A stretch of DNA of 64,000 bases. It comes from Macrotis lagotis (taxonomy: Eukaryota; Chordata; Mammalia; Peramelemorphia; Peramelidae). Positions 61,196-64,000 of the stretch are shown here, piece after piece. Each line of letters begins with the position of its first letter. Positions within the stretch are counted from its first letter, which is position 1. Position numbers and translations under genes: made by a program. The notes beneath the pieces were generated by a model. That model made no database searches and had not been told where the DNA came from. It was given only the letters and a program-made list of their open reading frames with translations. The stretch is taken from NCBI RefSeq assembly GCF_037893015.1, contig NC_133665.1:104003937-104067936 (forward strand), written 5' to 3'.

Positions 61196-62110
61196 ACTCA
61201 AGTGAGGTCTGAGGGAAGATCAGGGAGTGTCTAACTTCCAAGGGAACTTTTCATTCTATTCCCTTCTGGGTCACTTTTAGTGTAATGAGTAGAGTTCTGC
61301 CTCCCCTCCCACCCCCTAGCCAGGAAAACCTGTTTCAAACACATTAGCTATGTTGAACTTGAGCAAGCCAGTTAACACTGTTGAGTCTCAGTTTCCTCAT
61401 CTGTAAAATGAAATGTTACATGGGATGATTTCTAAGGTCTCTTCTAACTTTAATACATGATCCTATGACAGATTTGGCAATTAAAAAGTCATTGGTGACT
61501 TTTAGACTTTTAGACCCTAGAAGGGTAAAGTGAAGTAGTAAAGTAATGGACCTAAACTGAACACAACCTTTCCCAAAATTCATGCAGTAAAGGGAGGGAG
61601 GGTGAAGAAAGAGATGAAAAAGTTACAAGATGGAGTAAGAGGATCAGGGATAGACATTTTCCGGACTGGGAAAATACTGTCTTCATTATTCAATACATTT
61701 TAGCATGTATAACATCTCCAAAACTGAACTCAATTGCCTTGTCCAAAGAGGCAGGGAAAAAATGAAGGGGGCCCTGTCCAAAAAGACCTCCCAGTTCTGA
61801 CAGTTACTTATTGTTTTGCTACACCAAATATCTTTGATCTCATCACAGGTATTCCATGTAGGAATTCATGAAATTCACAATTCCTTTACCTGATCATAAT
61901 CTGTCATCCTTATATCTCTTCTCAGCTTTGCGACTCTAAATTCTTTTTTTCTCCCTCACCACAATCTCCAGCCCCTCCAGTCCCTCAGTGCTTTCCCAGG
62001 ACATCTCTGCACTGGTTCTGCTCTTTACTTTTTCCCATCTTAACCTCCTAGTGAATGAACTACTCTGTCCTCTTCTCTTGAGTCCGTTGCCCCCTTATCC
62101 TATCAAGCAA
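61196..62110. other. Flanking sequence without gene; MIR-like and L2-like pieces
   Basis: A MIR-like piece lies at about 61270-61460 (ctcagtttcctcatctgtaaa). The rest is unassigned. Confidence 0.45.
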
Positions 62111-62114
62111 CTTG

Positions 62115-62850
62115 ATCTTTTTTTAATTAATTTATTTTTTATTAAAGATATTATCTGAGTTTTAAAATTTCCCCCACCTTACTTCCCTCCCCCATCCGCC
62201 CCCACAGAAAGCACTCTGTCAGTCTTTACTTTGTTTCTATGTTGCACCTTGATCCAAATTGACTGTGATGATATCCTTTAAGAAGAGAAGTCTAAGAGGT
62301 AACAAGATCAGACAATAAGATATCTGGTTTTTTTCCTAAATTAAAGGGAATAGTCCATGAACTTTGTTCAAACTCCACAGCTCTTTATCTGGATACAGAT
62401 GGCACTCTCCTTTGCAGACAGCCCAAAATTGTTGCCGATTGTTGCACTAATGGAATGAGCGAGTCCTTCAAGGTTGATCATCTCCCCCATTGTTGCTGTT
62501 AGGGTGTACAGTGTTTTTCTGGTTCTGCTCATCTCACTCAGCATCAGTTCATGCAAATCCCTCCAGGTTTCCCTGAAATCCCGTCCCTCCTGGTTTCTAA
62601 TAGAACAATAGTGTTCCATGACATACATATACCACAATTTGCTAAGCCATTCCCCAATTGAAGGGCATTTACTTGATTTCCAATTCTTTGCCACCACAAA
62701 CAGAGCTGCTGTGGATATTTTTGTACAAGTGATGTTTTTACCCTTTTTCATGATCTTCAGGGTATAGAGCTAGTAGTGGTATTGCTGGGTCAAAGGGTAT
62801 GCATATTTTTGTTGCCCTTTGGGCGTAGGAACTTGTTCTACACTGCAACC
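62115..62850 (-). mobile_element. L1 LINE 3' fragment with the end of ORF2
   Basis: Minus-strand translation at 62368-62751 gives 127 open codons containing KCPSIGEWLSKLWYMYVMEH and WRDLHELMLSEMSRT. These match the conserved L1 ORF2 C-terminus (WYIYTMEYYSAI, LSEISQ). The 5' truncated element has no full ORF2. Confidence 0.8.
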
Positions 62851-63156
62851 TTAGATTACTCCTACCATTCTCCCTTAGCTCCTAATCATATGCTACAGAA
62901 CAAAAAATGGAGAAAATAATGAAACCAAATGGCCTGGGACCACTACAAGTTTATGATACATGATGTCAATTGGATTCTCCCTGCTGCAAAACAATCTTTT
63001 TATATCTCCCTAGTTGATGCACTATCCCACTTAACATGGCAGCTTTCCCAAATCTTTTCCTTTCTCCTCAAACTTCCCATAGCTCCTCATCCCCCTACCC
63101 ACTCAGCTGAAAACTTTGAGAGAATCATATTTCAGTTTTAAAATTGAGGCTTTTCT

Positions 63157-63320
63157 GGGGCGGCTAAGGTGGCACAGTGGATAGAGCACCAGCCCTGGAG
63201 TCAGGAGGACCTGAGTTCAAATCCAGACTCAGACACCTAGCTGTGTGACCTTAGACAAGTCACTTAACCCCACTGCCTTGCAAACCCCCCTCAAAATAAA
63301 AAAAAATAATAAAATAAAAT
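63157..63320 (+). mobile_element. Marsupial SINE
   Basis: Full length, with the head slightly altered (cggctaaggtggcacagtgg) and an A-rich tail. Confidence 0.9.
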
Positions 63321-63689
63321 TGAAGCCATTCACAGAGAGTTCTCTCTTGCCTTCTGCCCAACATCTTCTTCACTTTCTTCACATAAAGAGGAATTCTTTC
63401 TCCTTGCCAGGTATACTCCTTTATATACATAAGGAATCCCATTCTACCCTGTCTTCTCCAGCAAATTGCCCCTTCTATCATTCCCTACTCTTTCACTAAT
63501 CTTCAGACTCTCCAGTTCTACATGCTGCTTCCAAACATGCTTGTGCCTCCCTTTCCTCAACAAATTTTTACTTAATCTATTCATTTCCAGTAGCTATTGT
63601 CCCTTCGTATCTCTCCTTTCTTTTAAGGTTAACCTCATTGAAAAAGACCTTCTAAAATAGATGTCTATACTTCCAGTAATCTCACTCTA

Positions 63690-63935
63690 GCAGGCAGCTA
63701 TATGTGTAAGTGAAAGGAATACAGGGTCTGGAGTCAGGAATTCATCTTGCTGGTTCATATCAAGCTTCAGACACTTCCTAGTTCTGTGACCCTGGGCAAG
63801 TGGCTTCAACCTGTTTACATCTGTTCCTTCTTTGTAAAATAAGCTGGAAAAGGAAATGGCAAGTCACTCCAGTATCTTTGCCAAGAAAACCCTAAATGGA
63901 TTCACAAAGAATCAGACAGAACTGAACAACAACCT
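63690..63935 (+). mobile_element. MAR1-type marsupial SINE
   Basis: A diverged copy with ctggaaaaggaaatggcaag, ccaagaaaaccctaaatgg and tail actgaacaacaac. Confidence 0.75.
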
Positions 63936-64000
63936 CATTGAAAAGGCCTTCCAAAATAGATGAGCCTACTTCCTTCTATCTCATACTCAAGACTTTGCAG

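Noticed and set aside
62368..62751. A 127-codon minus-strand frame as a host gene
   Set aside because: Its sequence matches the L1 ORF2 C-terminus, so it is part of a truncated LINE.
60120..64000. SLC26A6 or TMEM89 coding exons expected by synteny to the right of UQCRC1
   Set aside because: I saw no transporter or membrane-protein exon on either strand here. They may lie beyond the window.

Overview
The window is nuclear DNA of a marsupial. The evidence is two recognisable vertebrate genes plus about seventeen copies of a tRNA-derived SINE whose head (ggcagctaggtggcacag) and tail (cttgggcaagccacttaacc) are typical of marsupial genomes, several still flanked by clear target-site duplications. 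There is no bacterial, viral or plasmid character. I cannot name the species.

Both genes lie on the minus strand in the same head-to-tail order as human 3p21.31. COL7A1 (type VII collagen, the anchoring-fibril collagen of the dermal-epidermal junction) fills about 1-19,500. I could place 30 coding exons (3,810 nt, 1,270 codons), all with GT-AG introns and continuous phase: signal peptide (two exons), VWA1, nine two-exon fibronectin III repeats, VWA2, a Cys/Pro-rich hinge and the first Gly-X-Y exon. The rest of the collagen helix and the NC2 end lie left of base 1. UQCRC1 (complex III core protein 1) is complete: 13 coding exons from 59,323 down to the stop at 41,248, encoding 480 residues, the length I recall for the human protein.

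Between them is about 21 kb of intergenic DNA made largely of old L2-like and L1-like LINE pieces, SINEs and unassigned sequence. No protein gene is supported there. To the right of UQCRC1 is a strong CpG island with a possible divergent transcript, then 4 kb of repeats including a minus-strand L1 ORF2 3' end. No SLC26A6 or TMEM89 coding sequence was seen there.

The points most worth a second look are an intron that splits the COL7A1 signal peptide, absence of the human RGD in VWA2, a perfect 44-bp AT palindrome at 23,232, a roughly 820-bp CA-rich minisatellite in UQCRC1 intron 1, a nested SINE insertion, and a 51-bp segment duplicated 855 bp apart. I found no wholly new gene system.
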